Shown here piece after piece: positions 1-5,990 of a stretch of DNA of 8,694 bases. How positions within the stretch are numbered: the first letter of the stretch is position 1; each line of letters starts with the position of its first letter. The position numbers were made by a program, and so were the translations under genes. Origin of the DNA: Clostridiales bacterium (lineage in GTDB: Bacteria; Bacillota; Clostridia; Lachnospirales; Lachnospiraceae); contig JAJBVF010000027.1 in assembly GCA_020859965.1 (NCBI GenBank), positions 1-8,694 of the forward strand, in the 5' to 3' direction. The notes beneath the pieces were generated by a model. That model did not search any database, was not told the origin of the DNA, and saw only the letters and a program-made list of their open reading frames with translations.

Positions 1-46
1 TCATACCTGTATCATTGAGACAATGGAATAAGCAAAGGGGGAGACT

Positions 47-1087
47 ATGAAAGCATTATTGATCGGAGGAACAGGCGTGATCAGCAAGGCCATTTCAAGA
101 AAACTGCTGCTTGAAGGCGAAGAGTTGTGGCTGATTAACCGTGGAAATCATCTGGAAGGACTTCCCGAAGGGGCTCATCTGATTCATGCGGATATCAATG
201 ATGAGGCGCGTGTGGCCGAATCGCTGGGAGGCCAGACATTTGACGTTGTGGCGGATTTTATTGCTTTCGCGCCGGAGCAGCTGGAGCGTGACCACAGGCT
301 GTTTGCCGGCCGGACAAAGCAGTTTATTTATATCAGCTCCGCCTCTGCTTATCAGAAGCCGCTCTCAGATTTTCGCATTGACGAAGGGACGCCTCTTGCC
401 AATCCCTACTGGCAGTATTCGCGTGACAAGATCAGAGGTGAAGAGCTGCTGATGCGCTATTACAGAGAAGAAGGCTTTCCTGTGACGATTGTGAGACCCA
501 GTCACACCTATTGTGAGGAAAAGGTTCCGGTGGGGATCCATGGAGCAAAGGGTTCCTGGCAGGTGATAAAGAGAATGCTCGAAGGGAAACCGGTGATCCT
601 GCATGGAGACGGGACCTCGCTGTGGACGATGACCTGGAACGATGATTTCGCAAAAGGCTTCATCGGCCTGATGGGAAATATTCACGCGATCGGAGAGGCT
701 GTGCAGATCACGAGTGATGAAGTGCTGACATGGAATCAGATCTACCGCGCGATCGCGGACGCATTGAACGTGGAATTTAAGCCATACTATGTCGCTTCCG
801 AATTTCTAGCTTCCTGCTCGCCGAAGGAATGGGATTTGAGAGGAAATCTCTGGGGAGACAAGGCCAACACTGTCTGCTTTGACAATACAAAGCTAAAGCG
901 TCTGGTGCCGGATTTCAAGGCTGTAGTCCGCGTTGATCAGGGTGTGCGCCGCTCCCTTGATTATGTCCTGTCACATCCGGAATGTCAGGTTCCGGATCCG
1001 GAGTTTGACCTCTGGTGTGACCGCGTGATTGAAGTGCAGGAGGAAGCGTTGGCGAAGATGAATGAGGCTTTAAGAAAGGAGAAGTAA
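47..1087 (+). CDS. Extended SDR: NAD-dependent epimerase/dehydratase family protein
   Basis: A 346-residue cytoplasmic oxidoreductase of the extended short-chain dehydrogenase/reductase type, the fold of nucleotide-sugar epimerases and dehydratases. The N-terminal Rossmann motif GGTGVIS (residues 7-13) follows a beta strand and is a variant of GGTGFIG with Ser in the last glycine position. The catalytic triad is visible: SSAS at 97-100 and YSRDK (Tyr124, Lys128). Further on are a conserved VRPSHTY stretch (149-155) and GDGTSLW (187-193), typical of substrate-binding regions in this family. Length fits the family. The ATG at 47 follows AAGGGGGAG at a good distance. It is followed one base after its stop by a VOC protein, so the two are probably translated together. 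The substrate cannot be read from sequence; a sugar or sugar-nucleotide is the family default, and that is inference. The 46 bases upstream contain no assignable gene end or promoter. Confidence 0.9.
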   Translation: MKALLIGGTGVISKAISRKLLLEGEELWLINRGNHLEGLPEGAHLIHADINDEARVAESLGGQTFDVVADFIAFAPEQLERDHRLFAGRTKQFIYISSASAYQKPLSDFRIDEGTPLANPYWQYSRDKIRGEELLMRYYREEGFPVTIVRPSHTYCEEKVPVGIHGAKGSWQVIKRMLEGKPVILHGDGTSLWTMTWNDDFAKGFIGLMGNIHAIGEAVQITSDEVLTWNQIYRAIADALNVEFKPYYVASEFLASCSPKEWDLRGNLWGDKANTVCFDNTKLKRLVPDFKAVVRVDQGVRRSLDYVLSHPECQVPDPEFDLWCDRVIEVQEEALAKMNEALRKEK

Positions 1088-1088
1088 G

Positions 1089-1472
1089 ATGAAAGCAATG
1101 AATTATGTAAACGGAGTGGCACATATAGGCGTTCCGACGACGGATATGGAGGCGACCCTGCAGTTTTATGGGGATCTTGGCTTTGAACTGATCCATTCCA
1201 ATACGAACAATGGCGGGAGAGTCTGCTTCCTGGAATGCCAGAATGTGCAGATCGAGACTTATGAGGCAGAGACGTCTGCGATGGTGCGGGGCGGGATTGA
1301 CCATGTTGCCCTTGACTGCACGGACATCGAGGCCTGCTTTGAAGAAGTGAAAAAACTGCCGTATCCGATTCTGGAAGGGATTACATTCCTGCCGTTCTGG
1401 GAGAAGGGGATCCGCTATTTCCTGGTACAGGGGCCGAATATGGAAGTCGTGGAATTCTGCCAGAAGCTGTAA
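1089..1472 (+). CDS. VOC family protein (glyoxalase/bleomycin-resistance fold)
   Basis: A 127-residue protein with the two beta-alpha-beta-beta-beta modules of the vicinal oxygen chelate superfamily. The usual metal-ligand positions are recognisable: His12 in VAHIGVPT, an acidic residue in VQIETYE (Glu56 or Glu59), His72 in GGIDHVALD and Glu122 in NMEVVEF. This suggests a metal-dependent enzyme and not a metal-free binding protein. Known VOC members include glyoxalase I, methylmalonyl-CoA epimerase, extradiol dioxygenases and antibiotic-binding proteins; nothing here selects one of these. The start at 1089 is supported by AAAGGAG at 1075-1081 inside the end of the SDR gene, seven bases before the ATG; an in-frame ATG at 1098 is less well placed. 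The one-base gap to the SDR gene implies one transcript and coupled translation, so both probably act on related molecules. A strong terminator follows. Confidence 0.87.
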   Translation: MKAMNYVNGVAHIGVPTTDMEATLQFYGDLGFELIHSNTNNGGRVCFLECQNVQIETYEAETSAMVRGGIDHVALDCTDIEACFEEVKKLPYPILEGITFLPFWEKGIRYFLVQGPNMEVVEFCQKL

Positions 1473-1517
1473 ATTAAGAGATGATGAAAGATTGGATTAA
1501 GACGGAACAACTGTATC

Positions 1518-1547
1518 AAAAAATGGGGGCTTGTCCCCCATATTTTT
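1518..1547. terminator. Bidirectional intrinsic terminator between convergent genes
   Basis: The perfect stem ATGGGGG/CCCCCAT (1523-1529 and 1535-1541) encloses the five-base loop CTTGT. On the plus strand it is followed by TTTTT (1543-1547). On the minus strand it is followed by six T residues, the complement of the A run at 1518-1523. It therefore ends both the SDR-VOC transcript and the AI-2E transcript. Its foot is only six bases from the stop codon of the minus-strand gene. Confidence 0.88.
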
Positions 1548-2741
1548 CTAATCCCTTTTTTTTCTCTGTGCAACGCCGTAATATACCAATTTCTTTACGA
1601 TGTCATAGATCACCGCAAATACCGGCACACCGATGAGCATGCCGACAAAACCGAATAATCCGCCGAAGACGAGGATGGCAAACAACACCCAGAAGCCGGA
1701 CAGGCCGGTCACGTTTCCCAGAATCCGCGGACCAAGGAAATTGCCATCGAACTGCTGCAGGATCAGGACGAAAATCAGGAAAATGACTGCCTTGACCGGG
1801 TTCACCATCAGGATCAGCAGAAATGAGGGTACCGCGCCGATGTAGGGACCGAAAAACGGGATGATATTGGTAATTCCCACGATGACGCTGACAAGCATAG
1901 CGTATGGGATTTTTAAAAGCAGCATTCCGATAAAACAGATGATGCCAATGATCAGGGAATCAATCAGCCGCCCGTTGATGAAGCCGCCAAATACACGGTC
2001 TGCGTACCGTACTTCATCAAGGATAATGCCGGACCATTTTTCACCGAATACGCTGTAGTTTACCAGCTTTGCCTGCCGTGCGAAGGTTTTCCGGCTGCCC
2101 AGAATATAGATGGCGGCAATGATACCGATAAACAGGTTTTTAAATACAGTGATCAGCCCGGATACGCTGCTGGAAACATTGCCGATCATAGTCTCCAGAT
2201 TCGGGATTACAGTCGAACGAATCCACTGTGGAAGAGAAGTGGAAATGCTCTCCGAAATTTCCGTAATGTAGTTGCTTAAGGTCTCGTTATCTCCCGCATA
2301 CTCCATGAGCCAGTCCGCGAATGCTTCGATGCTGTCTGGAATCAGGATGAGTACCGAATAGATGCTTTCCAGTAAAGTGGGGATCACCATGATCAGCAGG
2401 ACACAGATGACGGTAGCCGCAAGGAAAAGGGTGATGACGATACTTACCCCAGGTATCATTTTCAGGGGAGCCTTTTTCCGCTTTTGAAATGCAGCAGTCA
2501 GCTTATCTTCAATAAAATTGCAGCTTGGCTTTAAGATATAGGCGATTACAGCACCGATAATAAAAGGCATCAGTACGTTCCTGAACGTATTCAGCACTTC
2601 TTGTATCCCATTGAAGCGGAATATCACAAAAAACAGAAGAATACTCAGCGCGGCGGCGCCGAAAATCGCCAGCATCAGACGAAGATAGCTTCTGTCGGAT
2701 TTATTATTATCCAATCTGTTCTCGGAATTTTTTTGATTCAT
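1548..2741 (-). CDS. AI-2E family (TqsA/PerM-like) membrane protein
   Basis: A 397-residue polytopic membrane protein of the AI-2E transporter family. Hydrophobic segments lie at about residues 20-42, 56-72, 96-120, 195-215, 259-277, 279-310, 315-330 and 348-380. The large polar segment at about 121-194 between the third and fourth segments is characteristic. The family signature is clear: TNIIPFFGPYIGAVP (291-305), then QQFDGNFLGPRILGN (329-343) and GLSGFWVL. Some family members export autoinducer-2 or other small molecules and others have been linked to ion exchange; the substrate here is unknown. The ATG at 2741 is chosen because AGGAG lies at 2753-2757. The frame stays open to a GTG at 2786, but that start has no ribosome binding site and would fall inside a GC-rich stem-loop. 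The C-terminus is very basic (QRKKRD), encoded across a run of eight A residues. Confidence 0.92.
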   Translation of the reverse strand: MNQKNSENRLDNNKSDRSYLRLMLAIFGAAALSILLFFVIFRFNGIQEVLNTFRNVLMPFIIGAVIAYILKPSCNFIEDKLTAAFQKRKKAPLKMIPGVSIVITLFLAATVICVLLIMVIPTLLESIYSVLILIPDSIEAFADWLMEYAGDNETLSNYITEISESISTSLPQWIRSTVIPNLETMIGNVSSSVSGLITVFKNLFIGIIAAIYILGSRKTFARQAKLVNYSVFGEKWSGIILDEVRYADRVFGGFINGRLIDSLIIGIICFIGMLLLKIPYAMLVSVIVGITNIIPFFGPYIGAVPSFLLILMVNPVKAVIFLIFVLILQQFDGNFLGPRILGNVTGLSGFWVLFAILVFGGLFGFVGMLIGVPVFAVIYDIVKKLVYYGVAQRKKRD

Positions 2742-2785
2742 GACATTTTCAACTCCTGTGAAATGTTCTTTTTGTATGATGCACA

Positions 2786-2827
2786 CGGCCGGGTGTGGAG
2801 CTTTGCGGCTTCAGCCGCACCCGGCCG
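2786..2827. repeat. GC-rich nested stem-loop upstream of the AI-2E gene
   Basis: CGGCCGGGTG (2786-2795) is perfectly complementary to CACCCGGCCG (2818-2827). An inner stem GCGGCT/AGCCGC (2805-2810 and 2813-2818) shares its last base with the outer arm. No T run follows on either strand, so this does not look like an intrinsic terminator. It is much more GC-rich than the DNA around it, and would sit in the 5' leader of the minus-strand gene if transcription starts upstream. It could be a leader structure or a small REP-like mobile palindrome. Confidence 0.7.
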
Positions 2828-2835
2828 GCGCGGGT

Positions 2836-2865
2836 GGGTAGGAGCCGACAAACCGCCTCCTACCC
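2836..2865. repeat. Second perfect stem-loop, 9-bp arms
   Basis: GGGTAGGAG (2836-2844) pairs perfectly with CTCCTACCC (2857-2865) around a 12-base loop. There is no adjacent T run. The neighbouring hairpin contains a related segment, GGGTGTGGAG (2791-2800), so the arm at 2857-2865 could also pair there with a small bulge. Two mutually exclusive pairings are therefore possible. Whether this is functional or simply two related palindromes cannot be decided here. Confidence 0.65.
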
Positions 2866-3057
2866 GATTGCCTCCAAAATATCATACTGAAATTGAAAAA
2901 GCAATAGAGACGGCATCAATCATTATTGGACAATTTGAGCCAAATGTCTAAATAAAATGCCGTGTATCTGGTATGAATGCGATTTTTGATTCCAGCAAAG
3001 CAATAATTCATTATCAGGGAAATGTTTCAGAACAGGTTGATTACGAAAGAAAAAGGA
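2866..3057. other. Intergenic AT-rich stretch without a confident gene
   Basis: This tract lies between the GC-rich palindromes and the terminator of the flavoprotein gene. It should contain the promoter of the minus-strand AI-2E gene, but no convincing pair of -35 and -10 boxes stands out. On the plus strand one frame from 2868 to about 3150 is open except for one TAA at 2949-2951, giving segments such as EIEKAIETASIIIGQFEPNV and, after the stop, SSKAIIHYQGNVSEQVDYER. These do not match a family I recognise and have no ribosome binding site, so I do not call a gene. A decayed coding fragment is possible. Confidence 0.4.
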
Positions 3058-3073
3058 TGCGCACAGACGCGCA
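3048..3073 (-). terminator. Probable intrinsic terminator of the flavoprotein gene
   Basis: Reading the minus strand, TGCGC and GCGCA (3069-3073 and 3058-3062) form a short stem around a six-base loop, followed by TCCTTTTTC (to about 3048). It lies about 80 bases after the flavoprotein stop codon in the correct orientation. Two further GC-rich hairpins lie just before it in the transcript. Confidence 0.55.
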
Positions 3074-3078
3074 GGGAA

Positions 3079-3107
3079 TGGCTGCTCGCGCAGCCACGCC
3101 TCTGGCG
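3079..3107. repeat. Cluster of two small GC-rich hairpins 3' of the flavoprotein gene
   Basis: TGGCTGC (3079-3085) pairs with GCAGCCA (3090-3096) around four bases; on the minus-strand RNA the loop is GCGA, a stable GNRA tetraloop. Next to it CGCC (3097-3100) pairs with GGCG (3104-3107). Together with the terminator hairpin they would form a compact structured 3' end for the flavoprotein mRNA, which may protect it from 3' exonucleases. That role is inference. Confidence 0.5.
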
Positions 3108-3154
3108 CAAAGTAAAACAATTAATTTTGTGAACTATAAAGAACAGCAGGAAAT

Positions 3155-5152
3155 TTACAGCGCAGCCACGATCTTTGCCGCGCGGCGTCCGAAGGTCATG
3201 GTACGTCCGCAGGCAAGACCTGTGAACAGGTTCGGGTAGGTCTGCGAGAAGAATCCTCCGGAACAGTCTCCGGTTGCATACAGTCCCTCGATCGCGGTGC
3301 CGTCCTCCCGGATGACCTGCATGTCAGTATTGATGCGGCAGCCGTTTAAGGTGGTCAGATGCCATGCGCCGGTGCGGACGCCGTAGAACGGCGCAGTGTC
3401 GACCGGGGTCAGGCGGTGTGCTTCCTTGCCGTAGTCTTCGTCCACACCATTCGCGCACATCTCATTGTAGCGCTCTACGGTAGCGACGAAGGTTTCTGCC
3501 GGAATATTCAGCTTTTCTGCCAACTCTTCCAGCGTGTCTGCTTTCTGTACATAGCCGTCCTCGATCAGCGTCTCGATGGAACTCCAGACATAATCGTAGG
3601 TCATGTTGGAAAGGGCGCCGTTCGGGAAAGCGAACAGACGGCAGCAGCCGACTTCGTCAAACTGTTCTGCGTACTGCTCGTTGTTTGCGTCGAAAATGTC
3701 ACAATAGGTATGGTTTGGTTGCATGCACATCGAGTGAAGCATGAATTCATATGGACCGGATTCATTGCAGAAACGTTCGCCGTTTAAGTTTACCTTCAGG
3801 AACGGCTGCTCACCGAACCAGAACCATTTACCGGTAGTCTGATAGCCGGCTGTCTCGGTAGGCAGACAGCAGCAACGGTTGAACATCATGGACGCGTGCG
3901 TCGGGTCGAGCGCTGCGCCTGCCCACAGCATTGCTTTGATGCCGGAGCCGTCACAGGTGGAACCCAGTGTGTAATTGATTTTCATATCCAGCGTCTGCGG
4001 CTGCAGCGCTTTCATCATCTCTGTATTGGTCGCGTATCCGCCCGTACACATGATCACGCCCTTGGAAGCAGTGATGCGGATATAGTGCTGATCGGTCTGA
4101 TCCTGCGCGATGATGCCGGTGACTTTTCCAGACTCATCCTGCTCCAGCTTTACAAGAGCAGTAGAGAGCTTCCATTCTACTCCGAGCTCGTCGCAGTGTG
4201 CCTGGAAGGTAGAATTTAAGGTAGTATCTTCTGGTGCGTCCTCGGTGGTATGCGGGCTGTGACCGGTCGCGTAAGCCTTGTCACGTCCCGGATCATCTGT
4301 ATTGCCGATACCGCCCTCAAGGCTCATGTACCAGTTCCCAGTGCTCTCCAGCAGGTCAGTCAGCCAGTCCACGAGTTCGCCGCTGTTTTCCTCCCAGCAG
4401 CGGACCAGATTGGAATCCACATAGCCGCCGCCATAGCGGACAATATCCTGCAGCGCCTCAATCTTGTCAATCTCAAATTCCGGATATTCCTCAAACGAAG
4501 CCAGCTGCAGGCTGGAATTGATTGCTCCGATATCCTCCCTCGGTCCGGTCGGGGACTCTCTCTTTTCAACGACCAGAACCTTCGCACCTTCTTCCGCAGC
4601 AGTCATAGCGGTGATCCAGCCGCCGGATCCGCATCCGACCACCAGTACCTCTGTTTCCAGCTCTTCTGTAATCTCAGATTCGTCAATCTCAGGAGCCTCA
4701 CCCAGCCAGTCCGCTGTCTCTTCCTCTTCCTCACTGACAGAGACGGAAACACCTGCCGCCTGAGAAATACAGTTTGCGGCTGCAAGCTTTACTGCGTCGC
4801 TGGTGACAGTGGCACCAGATACCGCGTCTACGTCACAGGACTGTGCACTTAAGATCGCCTGCGCCATCTCATCGCCGATCTCCGCTCCGATGCCGGCGGT
4901 CTCACCGGAAACATCAATCTGCACATCCGTAATACTTGTCTCATCGAAGGTCATCGTGACGGTTACTGTGCTGCCAATGCCTTTTGCCACCGCAGAGTAT
5001 GTACCAGGGGTGTAGGAGAGTGCGTCAGCGGCTAAAGCCCTGCTTCTGGAAGCACCCTCAACATCACCCACTACACTGAAAGCTGCGATGCTGGCAGCGG
5101 TCGCGGCCATACCCTTGATAAAATCTCTGCGGGAAATCGTTTGTCTTGCCAT
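3155..5152 (-). CDS. Tat-exported flavinylated FAD-dependent reductase/dehydrogenase
   Basis: A 665-residue exported flavoprotein. The N-terminus carries the twin-arginine motif SRRDFIK (7-13) and a hydrophobic stretch (about 14-30), so it should be folded with its cofactors and exported by Tat. No lipobox is evident. Residues about 45-133 form an FMN-binding domain; SGATVT (112-117) matches the site where ApbE-type transferases attach FMN, presumably at Thr117. An acidic linker (about 138-168) leads to an FAD-binding domain of the fumarate reductase/succinate dehydrogenase fold: VVGCGSGG (171-178), Glu196 closing the second strand, CTGGYATN (369-376) and GLYATGDC (623-630). Where fumarate reductases have RFxNExTTRD, this protein has RFCNESGPYEF (460-470), placing Tyr468 at the acid-catalyst arginine position; the C-terminal TYPNLF and GLACGRTMTFG motifs also recall ketosteroid dehydrogenase and enone-reductase relatives. 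The substrate is unknown and no haem motif is present. The start is fixed by AAGGAG at 5159-5164. Confidence 0.92.
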   Translation of the reverse strand: MARQTISRRDFIKGMAATAASIAAFSVVGDVEGASRSRALAADALSYTPGTYSAVAKGIGSTVTVTMTFDETSITDVQIDVSGETAGIGAEIGDEMAQAILSAQSCDVDAVSGATVTSDAVKLAAANCISQAAGVSVSVSEEEEETADWLGEAPEIDESEITEELETEVLVVGCGSGGWITAMTAAEEGAKVLVVEKRESPTGPREDIGAINSSLQLASFEEYPEFEIDKIEALQDIVRYGGGYVDSNLVRCWEENSGELVDWLTDLLESTGNWYMSLEGGIGNTDDPGRDKAYATGHSPHTTEDAPEDTTLNSTFQAHCDELGVEWKLSTALVKLEQDESGKVTGIIAQDQTDQHYIRITASKGVIMCTGGYATNTEMMKALQPQTLDMKINYTLGSTCDGSGIKAMLWAGAALDPTHASMMFNRCCCLPTETAGYQTTGKWFWFGEQPFLKVNLNGERFCNESGPYEFMLHSMCMQPNHTYCDIFDANNEQYAEQFDEVGCCRLFAFPNGALSNMTYDYVWSSIETLIEDGYVQKADTLEELAEKLNIPAETFVATVERYNEMCANGVDEDYGKEAHRLTPVDTAPFYGVRTGAWHLTTLNGCRINTDMQVIREDGTAIEGLYATGDCSGGFFSQTYPNLFTGLACGRTMTFGRRAAKIVAAL

Positions 5153-5197
5153 AATTTTCTCCTTCCGGTTTCTGAAAAATTAAAAGTAATTGATACG

Positions 5198-5226
5198 ATT
5201 ATACTATAGAGAAAGAAAAAAGGAAA
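5198..5226 (-). promoter_or_regulatory. Predicted promoter of the flavoprotein gene
   Basis: On the minus strand a perfect -10 box TATAAT covers 5203-5198. The best -35 candidate, TTTCCT at 5226-5221 with 17-base spacing, is weak, which would fit a promoter needing an activator. Transcription would begin near 5191 and give a leader of about 39 bases before the ATG at 5152. Confidence 0.55.
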
Positions 5227-5230
5227 GTGT

Positions 5231-5288
5231 ATAAAACTGGTCATTTTCAAAGAGTTTAAAGCAAGGTTTTAAATTTTTATAAAACCGG
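5231..5288. promoter_or_regulatory. Repeated ATAAAACYGG boxes and pseudo-palindrome, candidate operators
   Basis: ATAAAACTGG (5231-5240) recurs as ATAAAACCGG (5279-5288), nine of ten bases identical. The second copy overlaps an inverted repeat, GGTTTTA (5265-5271) against TAAAACC (5280-5286). Both lie between the divergent promoters, where a regulator could control the flavoprotein gene, the thioesterase gene or both. No matching regulator can be named. Confidence 0.4.
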
Positions 5289-5297
5289 GAAATGTAA

Positions 5298-5326
5298 TTG
5301 ACTTTGCGTATGAATAAAATTAAAAT
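5298..5326 (+). promoter_or_regulatory. Strong sigma-70-type promoter for the thioesterase gene
   Basis: TTGACT (5298-5303) and TAAAAT (5321-5326) are separated by exactly 17 bases, each one mismatch from consensus. Transcription should start near 5333, at the foot of the stem-loop that follows. It is the only clear promoter seen for the downstream plus-strand genes. Confidence 0.72.
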
Positions 5327-5329
5327 ATG

Positions 5330-5389
5330 TTGTAACAGTTCAGAACGGCATCGGAATGAAAAGGCGGGGGCTGTTCTGAAGAGTTACAG
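5330..5389 (+). repeat. Long inverted repeat at the predicted 5' end of the thioesterase mRNA
   Basis: GTAACAGTTCAGAAC (5332-5346) faces GTTCTGAAGAGTTAC (5373-5387): 13 of 15 positions pair, with one internal AG/GA mismatch. Pairing extends outward with T5331-A5388 and inward with G5348-C5371 and C5349-G5370. The left arm starts at the predicted transcription start, so the mRNA would begin with this hairpin. It may stabilise the 5' end, act as an attenuator, or as DNA serve as an operator. No T run follows. Confidence 0.6.
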
Positions 5390-5437
5390 ATAATGAAAAA
5401 AATAAATGGGAAATTCAAAATAAGGCAGGAATTCAAA

Positions 5438-5872
5438 ATGCAGAAAATAACTCCCTGGACACACAAGGTACAGTATTATGAGACAGATCAGATGCAGATC
5501 GTTCATCATTCCAATTTTATACGCTGGTTTGAAGAAGGCAGAATTCATGCACTGGAAGAGATCGGAATCGGATACGACCGTCTGGAAAAGATGGGGATCG
5601 GCAGCCCGGTGATTTCCATAGATGCTAAGATTGCGAAGAGTGTCCGTTTCGGCGAGACAGTAAGAATCGAAGTTGCCATTGAACCGTTCGATGGAGTCCG
5701 CCTGACAGTGAAATACCGGGTGGTTCGTGCAGAGGATGGGGCAGTCTGCTGTACAGGGACGACCGGTCATTGCTTTCAAGGTGCGGACGGACGCCTGATT
5801 TCCATCAAACGCAAATATCCGGAAATCTATGAAGTAATGCAGAAGATGCCCACAGATTTTGAACAGGTGTAA
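5438..5872 (+). CDS. Acyl-CoA thioesterase, 4HBT/YbgC-like hotdog protein
   Basis: A 144-residue cytoplasmic hotdog-fold protein expected to hydrolyse acyl-CoA or another thioester. The signature is YETDQMQIVHHSNF, a version of the family motif Y-x-T-D-x-M-G-x-V-x-H-x-x-Y, with the catalytic aspartate at Asp17 followed by the helix RWFEEGRIHAL. The length matches YbgC and 4-hydroxybenzoyl-CoA thioesterase relatives. The frame is open to an ATG at 5393, but that codon lacks a ribosome binding site and sits against the 5' stem-loop; the ATG at 5438 has AGGCAGGA at 5423-5430 with seven-base spacing and gives the conserved N-terminus, so it is preferred. The helical protein gene follows after 118 bases. 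The natural acyl group is not readable. The gene is divergent from the flavoprotein and may share regulatory sites with it. Confidence 0.88.
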   Translation: MQKITPWTHKVQYYETDQMQIVHHSNFIRWFEEGRIHALEEIGIGYDRLEKMGIGSPVISIDAKIAKSVRFGETVRIEVAIEPFDGVRLTVKYRVVRAEDGAVCCTGTTGHCFQGADGRLISIKRKYPEIYEVMQKMPTDFEQV

Positions 5873-5990
5873 ATGCAGGTTTTTATAAGCAAAACGGGAC
5901 AGAAGATCCGAATACGCAAGGAAAAACGGGAAAACGACACAGCAGGCCGCAGGAATTGCCTTAAGGTCGGCATAGTGGGAAGGAGCGTTT

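Noticed and set aside
1..46. The end of an upstream gene at the left edge
   Set aside because: Stop codons occur in all three plus frames within the first 50 bases, so no frame can be chosen, and the fragment is too short to identify.
1484..1610. A plus-strand frame starting at an ATG just after the VOC gene
   Set aside because: It would read through the strong terminator and then antisense into the AI-2E gene; no ribosome binding site precedes it.
2742..2786. N-terminal extension of the AI-2E protein from a GTG at 2786
   Set aside because: The GTG lacks a ribosome binding site and lies within a stem-loop, whereas the ATG at 2741 has AGGAG upstream and gives a normal family length.
2786..2865. 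The two GC-rich hairpins as intrinsic terminators
   Set aside because: Neither is followed by a T run on either strand.
2973..3239. An 88-codon plus-strand open frame entering the flavoprotein 3' end
   Set aside because: It has no ribosome binding site, crosses three GC-rich hairpins and ends antisense to the flavoprotein. Its first part is discussed only as a possible decayed fragment.
4250..4852. A 200-codon plus-strand open frame opposite the flavoprotein gene
   Set aside because: It lies entirely antisense to a gene with clear domain motifs, its translation is rich in Cys, Arg and Ser without a recognisable fold, and it has no convincing ribosome binding site.
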